47,741 nucleotides of DNA from Deltaproteobacteria bacterium (GTDB lineage: Bacteria; Myxococcota_A; Polyangia; Haliangiales; Haliangiaceae). Below are positions 42,101-47,741 of the stretch, in pieces. The stretch lies in assembly GCA_013812655.1 (NCBI GenBank), contig JACCTC010000391.1, positions 1 through 47,741 of the forward strand. Reading direction: 5' to 3'. Every line of letters begins with the position of its first letter. Within the stretch, counting starts at the first letter, position 1. The position numbers were made by a program, and so were the translations under genes. The notes under the pieces were generated by a model, which was not told the origin of the DNA, ran no database searches, and saw nothing but the letters and a program-made list of their open reading frames with translations.

Positions 42101-42276
42101 CCGCGATGTGTGCGGGCCTCGCGCTGATTCCACTGGTCATCGCCGGCAGCGAGACCGGTAACGAGCTCCAGGCGCCGATGGGCGTGGTGATCCTCGGCGG
42201 CCTGATCTCGGCAACGGCGCTGAACATGCTGGTCGTGCCGGCTCTCTACGCGCGCTTTGCACGGCCGCGCATCTGA
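39199..42276 (+). CDS. Heavy-metal efflux RND pump (CusA/CzcA family)
   Basis: This 1025-residue inner-membrane proton antiporter has twelve helices and two large periplasmic loops. It begins IIHWSIANRLLVVIVSLGLM and RAPVDVFPDLTAPTVTVVTE, typical of HME-RND proteins. Helix 4 carries IGALVDDAIIDVENV near residues 397-411, holding acidic proton-relay residues. The metal cannot be decided from the sequence. It is the last gene of the operon and abuts the convergent MFS gene with two bases between stops. Confidence 0.93.
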   Translation: MDRIIHWSIANRLLVVIVSLGLMAYGAVVALRAPVDVFPDLTAPTVTVVTEAHGLAPQEVETLVTFPIESAVNGSTGVRRVRSSSGIGISIVWVEFDWGTDIYVARQIVNEKLQLVAAQMPPDISPPSLAPIASIMGEILFIAIVSDRHEPMEVRDTADWVVRRRLLALPGVAQVVPIGGGVRQYQVRVDPDLLRAFNVTLAGVEEALRESNANSTGGFFVRGGQESLIRGVGRITSKEDIEQAVIEVRDGSPILVGQVAKVEVGPSVQRGEGSSNGKPAVVIAIQKQPGANTLELTARIDRELEEIQKTLPGGMKLERNKVRQADFIETAVGNVTRSLRDGAILVAVILFLFLFDLRTTVISLVSIPLSLLVAITVLDWRGVTLNTMTLGGLTIAIGALVDDAIIDVENVLRRLRENRALPEAQRRPATDVIFEASREIRGSIVFATLIVMLVFVPLFFLSGVEGRLLAPLGYAYLVAIFASLVVAMTVTPALCAYVLPRARSLGHGDSFVVRHLKRAYLPLLVRSIAHPKLVGILAAALLAGAIALVPFLGRTFLPEFNEGALTVSAVTLPGTSLQESDRLGRRVEEILLSFPEVVSTARRTGRAELDEHAQDVNAAEIDVRLKGGARSKEAFLAELRDKLAAVPGVVITIGGPIAHRIDHMLSGTRASIAIKVFGDDLNQLRASASAIEQAMKGVDGVVDLAIEQQVDVPQLTVKFDREAIARYGLRAGALAETLETAYAGTKVTQVLENQRTYDVVVRYRDDTRADLDAIKNTVVDTPSGAKIPLRMLATIRDDVGPNTISRENVQRKIVVSANTSGRDLGSVIEDIQAAVERDVKLTPGYYVVYGGQFESERSASRTIGFLGIFVVAGIFLLLLLAFRSTRNALLIMVNLPLALIGGVVAVFFGSGVLSIASLVGFITLFGIATRNGIMMISHYEHLRTHERATFDEAVLRGSMERLSPVLMTAMCAGLALIPLVIAGSETGNELQAPMGVVILGGLISATALNMLVVPALYARFARPRI

Positions 42277-42278
42277 GC

Positions 42279-43508
42279 TCACCTCGGCTGGCGGCGGAGC
42301 GTCTCGCGCATGCGCACCGCGACGACGATCCCGGACACAGCGGTGATGCCGGCAACCAGCCAGATCGCAGCGGGTGCGCCGACGAAGTCCGCGACCAGGC
42401 CGGCCAGCAGCGCACCGATCGCATATCCGAGGTCGCGCCACAGCCGGTACACGCCGACCGCCGATGCCCGCCAGCTCGGATGTGCGACATCGCCGAGCGC
42501 GGCGAGCAGGGTCGGGTAGACGAGCGCGGTGCCGAGCCCGAGCAACGCCTGGCCGACGGCGAACGCCCAGAAGCTGATCGAGGACACGACGAGCGCGATC
42601 GCGCCGGCCTGCATCCACATGCCGCCCACGATCATCCACTTGCGGCCGAGCCGGTCGGACAGCGCGCCGGTGCCGAGCTGCGCGAGGCCCCAGACAGCCG
42701 GATAGATCGCGGCGAGCGCGCCGATCCGGTCGACGGACATGCCGGAGGCGGCGAACCACAGCGGGAACAGGCCCCACGCCATGCCGTCGTTGAGGTTGTT
42801 GACGAGCCCGGCCTGGGTGACGCTCGAGAGATCGCGATCGCCGAGCGTGGTCTTGCGAAACACCTCGCCGGCCGACAGGGTGGGCTCGATGCTCGCGCCA
42901 CCCTCGACCTTGGCGTGGCCGTGGGTCTCGCGGACGAACACGAGCGACAGCAGCCCACCAACAACCACGTAGCCCACGCCGAGATAGAACGGCTCGGGCC
43001 GCAGGTTCCAGCGCGCCGCGATCGCGGCGGTCGTGATCGCCGAGCCGGCCACGGCGAGGTAGCCGGCGAACTCGTTGAGCCCCATCGCGAGGCCGCGGCG
43101 CGCTGGACCGGCGAGGTCGATCTTCATGATCACGGTCGTCGACCACGTGAGGCCCTGGCTCGCGCCGAGGAGCACGTTCGCCGCCAGGATCCAGCCCCAC
43201 GATGGCGCGAACATCAACATGAACGGCACCGGTGCCGCGATCGCCCAGCCGACCACGAGGATCACCTTGCGGCCGACGCGATCGGACAGCCGCCCGGCGA
43301 TGTAGTTAGTCAGCGCCTTCGAGATCCCGAACACGATGATGAACGACAGCACCGCGGTCTTCGCCGACAGCCGGAAGTCTTGCTCGGCGATCGCCGGCAG
43401 GATGCTGCGCTCCATCCCGATCATCGCGCCGACGAGCGCGTTGACGACGACGAGCAGCGTGAACTGCGCGGCGTTGGCGCTGATCCCGAGGCGCGGTGGG
43501 TCGCTCAT
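42279..43508 (-). CDS. MFS transporter
   Basis: This 409-residue, twelve-helix major facilitator has the loop 2-3 motif GRLSDRVGRKVIL and the repeated loop 8-9 motif GALSDRLGRKWMI. A long central loop (about 195-225) contains THGHAKVEGGASIEPTLSAG. The substrate is not evident; relatives are often annotated as multidrug or metabolite transporters. Its ATG overlaps the stop of the Ser/Thr kinase gene (ATGA), an unusual coupling that suggests the kinase may control it. Confidence 0.9.
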   Translation of the reverse strand: MSDPPRLGISANAAQFTLLVVVNALVGAMIGMERSILPAIAEQDFRLSAKTAVLSFIIVFGISKALTNYIAGRLSDRVGRKVILVVGWAIAAPVPFMLMFAPSWGWILAANVLLGASQGLTWSTTVIMKIDLAGPARRGLAMGLNEFAGYLAVAGSAITTAAIAARWNLRPEPFYLGVGYVVVGGLLSLVFVRETHGHAKVEGGASIEPTLSAGEVFRKTTLGDRDLSSVTQAGLVNNLNDGMAWGLFPLWFAASGMSVDRIGALAAIYPAVWGLAQLGTGALSDRLGRKWMIVGGMWMQAGAIALVVSSISFWAFAVGQALLGLGTALVYPTLLAALGDVAHPSWRASAVGVYRLWRDLGYAIGALLAGLVADFVGAPAAIWLVAGITAVSGIVVAVRMRETLRRQPR

Positions 43509-45454
43509 CGCTTGGCGGCGACCATCGGGACGAGCTGGCGCATGTGCCAGGCCTGCAAGTACGCAGCGCGCCGGGACTGGTAATGCATCAGGGACATCCC
43601 CCGTGACAGGAATGCGGAACAGATGAGCAACGCGATGACGTAGAACGCGAGCGCGATCTCCATGTGAGGTAACCGGAACGAGCCGTTGGCCGTCCGCATC
43701 ACGAGCGCGCCATCGTGGGCGCCGATCGTCGGCGACAGCACGCCGATGCGCTCGAGGAGCCACGGCACGAGGATCGCGCCGCACAGCGCGATCACCAGCA
43801 CCGCCGGGCGGCCGAACCGCGGGTGGAGGACGAGCGCGAACATCGTCGCGGCCGCGATCCCGGGTGCGACGAGGAACGGCGAGAACAGCCGCGCGGCGAT
43901 CGCGAGCAGCACCACGTTGGAACCCACCATCGTGTAGAGAAATGCGGTCGAGACCGTCCGCTTGCGCATCAGGACGAACGCAAACGCGATATTCGCCACG
44001 ATCGCGAGCGTGCCGAGCGTCAGCGTCGGGACGTCGCGAACGCCGACCCATACCATGATGGGCACGAACGTGAGGTAGATGATGTACGCGGCCATCGCGA
44101 AGCGGCCCTGGCTGCGAAGGTCGGCATCCTCGAGCGCGGAGAGCTCGGCCTGGACTTTCGCTGGCGTCTCGCGAGGCGGCTCGAGGATCATCCGGGTGAC
44201 GAGATCGGCGGCGTCGGCGGATGACGGATCGAGCGCGAGCGCGCGACCGGCATGCTGCATCACGTTCCTGCGAGCGATCTCGTTGTCGCGATCGGCGCCG
44301 CGCCGCGCGATCGACGTCATGGTCGGCGACGTCATGGTCGGCGAGGTCGTGGTCAGTGGCAAGTGCTCGCCGCCGACGAGCGCACTGCGGGCGAGCGCGA
44401 GGTGCTCGGCCGCGAGCCGCCGCCGCTGCCCCACGTCGCGATCGCCGTCGAGGAACCGCTGCACGCTCTCGCCCACCTCGCGCGCCGAAGCGGGGCGCTT
44501 GCCCGGATCCTCCGCGGTCGCCGCCACGCACAGCGCGTCGAGCTCGGGTGGTACCTCCTGCGCCGGCGAGCGGCTCGATGGTCGCGCGTCGTACTCGCCG
44601 AGCGCGGCAGCGTGATCGCCGGGCCGGTGCAGCGGCTGGCGCGCGAGGATCTCGAACAGGATGCAGCCGAGCGCGTAGACATCGGCCCGGTGATCGATCG
44701 CCCAGCCGCGGAGCTGCTCGGGAGCCATGTAGCCGACCGTGCCGAGCACGGCGCCGGCCTCGGTCTCGACAACACCCACGTTCCACGCCGGCTTCTCGCC
44801 CGGCCGCGGCCGCTTCTGGGTGTGCAGCAGATCGGCGGCGTCGTCCTCGCGCACGAGATGGGCGATGCCCCAGTCGAGGACGTAGACCTCGCCGAAGTCG
44901 CCGAGCATGATGTTCGCCGGCTTGAGATCGCGATGGATCACGCCGCGGGTGTGAGCAAACTCGACGGCGAGGCAGACGTCGGTGAACGCGCGGAGCAGGC
45001 GCTGCCGCGAGCGCCGCTCGCTGACGGTCGCCCGCGGCACCGGATCGCCGGGGTCCGAGAGGATGTCCGCGAGCGTGGTGCCGGTCAGCCGCTTCATCAC
45101 GAAGTACGGCCGGCCTTCCTCGTCGATCGCGAGCTCGTGCACCGGCACGATCGCCGGATGGTCGAGACGTCCCTGGATCCGCGCCTCGCGGAGGAACCGC
45201 GCGATCGATGCCGCATTGACGTCACGCATACGCTTGATCGCGACGTCCCGGCCGATCTGCGCGTCGATCGCGACCACGACATCTCCCATCCCGCCGCGGC
45301 CCAGCAGGTCGCCGACGATGTACCGCGCGTTGCCGGTCGGCAGGTGAACCTGCTCCTCGCCAGCAACCGTCCGCGAAGCGTCGGTGCCGTTCCCGGTATC
45401 GACGGTGTGTGCGAGGGCGTCGGTGTCGTCGAACGATGGGTCGCGAGGCGCCAT
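43505..45454 (-). CDS. Membrane-anchored Ser/Thr protein kinase with C-terminal helices
   Basis: This 649-residue protein has a PKN-type kinase domain at about 45-350: P-loop LLGRGGMGDVV, K74 (VAIKRM), HRD at 174-176 (VIHRDLKPAN), DWG at 194-196 instead of DFG, and GYMAPEQL. A helical linker contains an Arg/Ala-rich segment and a TSPTM repeat. Six helices near 470-620 anchor the C-terminus. DWG kinases of this type are common in myxobacteria. The start ATG at 45454 was chosen because upstream residues are Arg-rich. Targets may include the coupled MFS transporter or the FHA proteins at 22-23 kb. Confidence 0.9.
   Translation of the reverse strand: MAPRDPSFDDTDALAHTVDTGNGTDASRTVAGEEQVHLPTGNARYIVGDLLGRGGMGDVVVAIDAQIGRDVAIKRMRDVNAASIARFLREARIQGRLDHPAIVPVHELAIDEEGRPYFVMKRLTGTTLADILSDPGDPVPRATVSERRSRQRLLRAFTDVCLAVEFAHTRGVIHRDLKPANIMLGDFGEVYVLDWGIAHLVREDDAADLLHTQKRPRPGEKPAWNVGVVETEAGAVLGTVGYMAPEQLRGWAIDHRADVYALGCILFEILARQPLHRPGDHAAALGEYDARPSSRSPAQEVPPELDALCVAATAEDPGKRPASAREVGESVQRFLDGDRDVGQRRRLAAEHLALARSALVGGEHLPLTTTSPTMTSPTMTSIARRGADRDNEIARRNVMQHAGRALALDPSSADAADLVTRMILEPPRETPAKVQAELSALEDADLRSQGRFAMAAYIIYLTFVPIMVWVGVRDVPTLTLGTLAIVANIAFAFVLMRKRTVSTAFLYTMVGSNVVLLAIAARLFSPFLVAPGIAAATMFALVLHPRFGRPAVLVIALCGAILVPWLLERIGVLSPTIGAHDGALVMRTANGSFRLPHMEIALAFYVIALLICSAFLSRGMSLMHYQSRRAAYLQAWHMRQLVPMVAAKR
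44313..44357 (-). repeat. 15-bp tandem repeat inside the kinase gene
   Basis: Three units of GACGTCATGGTCGGC (the third diverged) encode Thr-Ser-Pro-Thr-Met style repeats in the linker between the kinase domain and the membrane part. The length is a multiple of three, so unit number could vary without breaking the frame. The Thr/Ser residues are possible phosphorylation sites. Confidence 0.6.
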
Positions 45455-45526
45455 GCCCGATCCTAACGTGTTGCCGCGGCGAACCTCGGCTCCGGTGCGC
45501 CGCATGAGTTGTACGGGCGCCGGGCG

Positions 45527-45585
45527 CCGCGCAGATCTGCGCGGTGGTCATCAGGCGCGCGCTTTGGACGCTTCGCCAAAGCGCG
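45527..45585. promoter_or_regulatory. Two strong palindromes between divergent kinase and lipoprotein genes
   Basis: CCGCGCAGATCTGCGCGG (45527-45544) is a perfect 18-bp palindrome. Fourteen bases further, CGCGCTTTGG-N8-CCAAAGCGCG (45558-45585) is a perfect 10-bp inverted repeat. Both lie in the 249-bp region between the kinase (minus) and the lipoprotein (plus) starts. They are candidate operators or a transcript hairpin. Confidence 0.5.
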
Positions 45586-45703
45586 ACGTGTTCGGCGATC
45601 GCAGCGGGTCGAGCACAGCGCGCGCGCACGTCACGCCACCCGACGAGGATCAGCGGACTTATCGTGGTCCGTTGATTGCTGATTGCTCTCGTCGGAGGAT
45701 CTT

Positions 45704-46516
45704 ATGAGAGCTTTTCTTCTAGGTGCCGCAATTCTCGCAACGTCCGCCTGCTCCGGCAGCGACGACCCCCGCGACCCGAACGATCCGGTGGACCCGTCGG
45801 ATCCGTCCGATCCCAACGATCCTCCCGATGACCCGACGCCCGTCGACGAGGTCGCCCGCGACTACGACGACATCGCCGCGACGCTCGGCGCGAGTGCGCG
45901 CATCGGCGAGCTCTCCGCGATGCTCGACGTAGTCGTGATCTCCGAGGGCGGGATGCCCGACGGGTTCACGTATCTCGGCGTCAGCGCCGACCACTTCCAC
46001 CAGATGTCCGGCCAGCGCGGAGGCGTCTCGTTCAATTATCTCTATCACTGCAACGACGCGGCGGACGTCATCGTCCCGACCTGCGATGGCACCGCGAACC
46101 ACTCGCATGTCACCCTCGCGTGGGATGGCGACATGACCTCTGCGGCGATGTCGATGACCGGGATCTCGAACGCCGGCGAGTGGACGATTCGCGACCTCTC
46201 GGTCGACAAGCCCCGCGTCGGCGGCGAGGCGAGCATCTCGTTCGACGCGCGGGTCAACAGCCCGGTCGCGGCGACGTACTCGCTGACGTACGACACGACC
46301 TTCGATCGCGTGCGCTTCGCGCCGGGCCAGGCGCTGCCGGTCTCGGGCAAGATCGACTTCGCGATCACCGCGATGCGCGTGCGTGCTAACTCGACGCGGA
46401 ACTTCTCGGTGACGGCCTCGTTGCTGTTCGCCGCCGGCACGACCGCGACGATCACGCTCGATGGCAACCGCAACTACTCGCTCGATCTCACGACGGGCGT
46501 GACGACGAAGCTGTAG
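45704..46516 (+). CDS. Lipoprotein with Asp-Pro repeat linker
   Basis: This 270-residue lipoprotein (lipobox TSAC) has a linker of DPxDP repeats (DPRDPNDPVDPSDPSDPNDP), common in myxobacterial surface lipoproteins. A beta-rich domain of about 210 residues follows (ISNAGEWTIRDLSVDKPRVG, ATYSLTYDTTFDRVRF, NFSVTASLLFAAGTTATITL). There is no catalytic motif. The ATG at 45704 has GGAGG 7 bases upstream, one of the clearest Shine-Dalgarnos in the window. The function is unknown. Confidence 0.82.
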   Translation: MRAFLLGAAILATSACSGSDDPRDPNDPVDPSDPSDPNDPPDDPTPVDEVARDYDDIAATLGASARIGELSAMLDVVVISEGGMPDGFTYLGVSADHFHQMSGQRGGVSFNYLYHCNDAADVIVPTCDGTANHSHVTLAWDGDMTSAAMSMTGISNAGEWTIRDLSVDKPRVGGEASISFDARVNSPVAATYSLTYDTTFDRVRFAPGQALPVSGKIDFAITAMRVRANSTRNFSVTASLLFAAGTTATITLDGNRNYSLDLTTGVTTKL

Positions 46517-46583
46517 GAGCTGCTCCCTCGCCCGAACCGCGCTGCACGGCACCTTGCCGGCGGCGGGCTCTCGCACCACCGAG

Positions 46584-47621
46584 CTACGGTGCAGTCAGCA
46601 GCGCGCTCCGCGACAGCGCGAAGGCCTGGCCGGCAGTCAGTGTGGTGCCGCCTTCCATCAGGTTGTCGGCGCCCGGGGTGGTGTCGTCGAGTGGGTCTGG
46701 ATAGGTCCGGCCCGAGACGCCGCGGTTCAGCACGTGCTGGAGCGCGAGGAAGTGACCGGCCTCGTGCGCTGTGATCCGCGCGAGCTCGAGCGACGGCAAA
46801 CCACCGCGGACGACGACGCCGAAGTAATAGCTGCCGCGTACCGGCGGTCCCGGGGTGCCGAGCGCGAGCCCGCCAACGCCAGGTGGCAGCGACTCGACGT
46901 AGAAGATATCGAGTCCGGTGGTCGCGCGATCGGCGACGAGCCCCGGCAGCATCGCCGACTGACTCGTCGGCGCCTCCTGCGGTTCGGAGAAGTCGGTGAT
47001 CCGCGCGAGTGCGGTGCCGGTCAGCCGCGTCACGCCGTTGATCACGACGTCGATGTCGGCCTGCGCGAACAGCCGCGCGACCTCGGCGGCGAACTCCGGC
47101 GTGTTCGGATCGGCGACCGTATCCGAGACGATGTAGAGGTTCAGCCCGAGCGTGCTCGCGCCATCGTCCTCGGGCATCACGAGCCGCACCGTGACCGGGC
47201 CCGGGCGATTCGAGGCGACCCGCATGCGACCGGTGCCGTCGACGACGAGCTGGCCCGGCTTGTAGGGATAGACGTGGGTGAACGTGCCGAGCCGGATCGA
47301 CTGGAACAGACCGCCCGGCATCTGGCCGATCTGCTCGCCGACGTAGCTCGCCTCCATCGCCGCGCCCGGCGCACCGGCAGGCAGGTTCACGAGCTCCACG
47401 CGATCGCCGAGGCTGAACGCACCGAGTGCGTAGAGGCCGTCAGCCATGCCCTCGACGATCACCGAGATCGATCGCGAGCTCGCGGGGATCTCGAACGCGA
47501 GCTCTGGCGACAGCCCATCGGCCAGCACCTCGGTCTCGAGGACGACCTCGCGCGGTGGCGGCCGGGCGGGCTCGTCATCGCTGCAACCGATCAGGAAGAC
47601 GCCGAGGAGCAGGAGCCGCAT
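46584..47621 (-). CDS. Metzincin-type zinc metalloprotease lipoprotein
   Basis: This 345-residue lipoprotein has lipobox LIGC (C13). A beta-rich N-terminal domain (30-150) precedes a catalytic domain with HEAGHFLALQH (H286, E287, H290, H296), the HExxHxxxxxH zinc site of metzincins. A DNLM turn 24 residues later can act as the Met-turn. The substrate is unknown; surface-anchored proteases suit a predatory or scavenging lifestyle. The ATG lies only about 8 bases from the end of a group II intron, so the intron occupies the place of the promoter/ribosome site. Confidence 0.85.
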   Translation of the reverse strand: MRLLLLGVFLIGCSDDEPARPPPREVVLETEVLADGLSPELAFEIPASSRSISVIVEGMADGLYALGAFSLGDRVELVNLPAGAPGAAMEASYVGEQIGQMPGGLFQSIRLGTFTHVYPYKPGQLVVDGTGRMRVASNRPGPVTVRLVMPEDDGASTLGLNLYIVSDTVADPNTPEFAAEVARLFAQADIDVVINGVTRLTGTALARITDFSEPQEAPTSQSAMLPGLVADRATTGLDIFYVESLPPGVGGLALGTPGPPVRGSYYFGVVVRGGLPSLELARITAHEAGHFLALQHVLNRGVSGRTYPDPLDDTTPGADNLMEGGTTLTAGQAFALSRSALLTAP

Positions 47622-47628
47622 TGGTAGA

Positions 47629-47741
47629 TCTAACCTTTCCCCGTCGATAAACGGGTGCCGGTTAGACCCCCTTTCAAACCGTGCATGCGGATTTCCCGCA
47701 CACGGCTTACGGGCGGTCGTTTGCAGACGTGATGTGGCATT
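47629..47741 (-). mobile_element. Group II intron 3' end (domains V and VI), cut by window edge
   Basis: Read on the minus strand, 47708-47675 is a 34-base domain V hairpin: AAGCCGTGTGCGGGAAATCC then GCATGCACGGTTTG, with the AGC triad, a GAAA loop and the usual bulge. It is followed by AAGGGGG and a domain VI stem TCTAACC/GGTTAGA (47666-47660 with 47635-47629) closed by an inner CCCGT/ACGGG. Group II introns are self-splicing retroelements; the reverse transcriptase and 5' part must lie beyond 47741. The 3' splice site should fall at about 47625-47630. Confidence 0.8.

Noticed and set aside
40570..43200. Long minus-strand open frame (876 codons) across the RND pump and MFS genes
   Set aside because: It is antisense to two clear genes, Arg/His/Asp-rich in composition and matches no protein pattern; it is a GC-rich shadow.
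1..47741. CRISPR arrays, tRNA or rRNA genes, complete insertion sequences
   Set aside because: No regularly spaced repeats, no cloverleaf or rRNA sequence and no transposase were found on either strand.

Overview
The window is about 47.7 kb of very GC-rich, gene-dense DNA. It is most like a chromosome segment of a myxobacterium (Myxococcota, Kofleriaceae/Haliangium-like). The reasons are many lipoproteins with acidic linkers after the lipobox, a TIGR02996 repeat-companion protein, a Ser/Thr kinase with a C-terminal membrane region, FHA proteins, a PHM-like copper monooxygenase lipoprotein and many GTG starts. This placement is inferred from family content; there is no rRNA or marker gene.

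Layout. (1) 0.2-3.8 kb: a VOC protein, an unknown protein, an EamA transporter with a His-rich tail, and a HupE/UreJ plus membrane-anchor pair. (2) 3.9-6.8 kb: a sulfur module of persulfide dioxygenase, TSUP exporter and a split YeeE/YedE (thiosulfate-type) transporter. A 10-bp-phased direct repeat lies in front of both the dioxygenase and the TSUP/YeeE divergent region. (3) 6.8-16.5 kb: mixed housekeeping and accessory genes, including a methyltransferase, a hybrid histidine kinase, crcB, methionine aminopeptidase, a LysR HTH stub and a degenerate receiver. The notable gene here is a rhodanese lipoprotein whose reading frame crosses an in-frame UGA at an expected Cys position, followed by a plausible bacterial SECIS hairpin. 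(4) 16.5-21.2 kb: secreted or lipoprotein enzymes (Cys-rich lipoprotein, purple acid phosphatase, App1-type phosphatase) and a METTL-type methyltransferase. (5) 21.4-28.2 kb: two FHA-like proteins followed by one gene that fuses a SEDS (RodA/FtsW) glycosyltransferase to a class B PBP transpeptidase, then a TIGR02996 protein. (6) 28.1-34.9 kb: PHM-like lipoprotein operon, frameshifted GAF/PAS sensor, CBS protein, phytoene-dehydrogenase-like oxidoreductase and a 5'-truncated SDR. (7) 35.0-42.3 kb: a tightly coupled metal-efflux operon (BlaI-type repressor, M56 peptidase, TolC-like, adaptor and HME-RND pump) behind a CTACTA/TAGTAG operator and a possibly leaderless promoter. (8) 42.3-47.7 kb: MFS transporter coupled to a membrane Ser/Thr kinase, two lipoproteins (one a metzincin), and at the right edge the domain V/VI end of a group II intron only a few bases from the metzincin start codon.

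Several reading frames are interrupted (about 13.34, 30.2-30.3 and 30.68 kb). That could be real decay or consensus errors, and it has to be weighed when judging the UGA-containing rhodanese.
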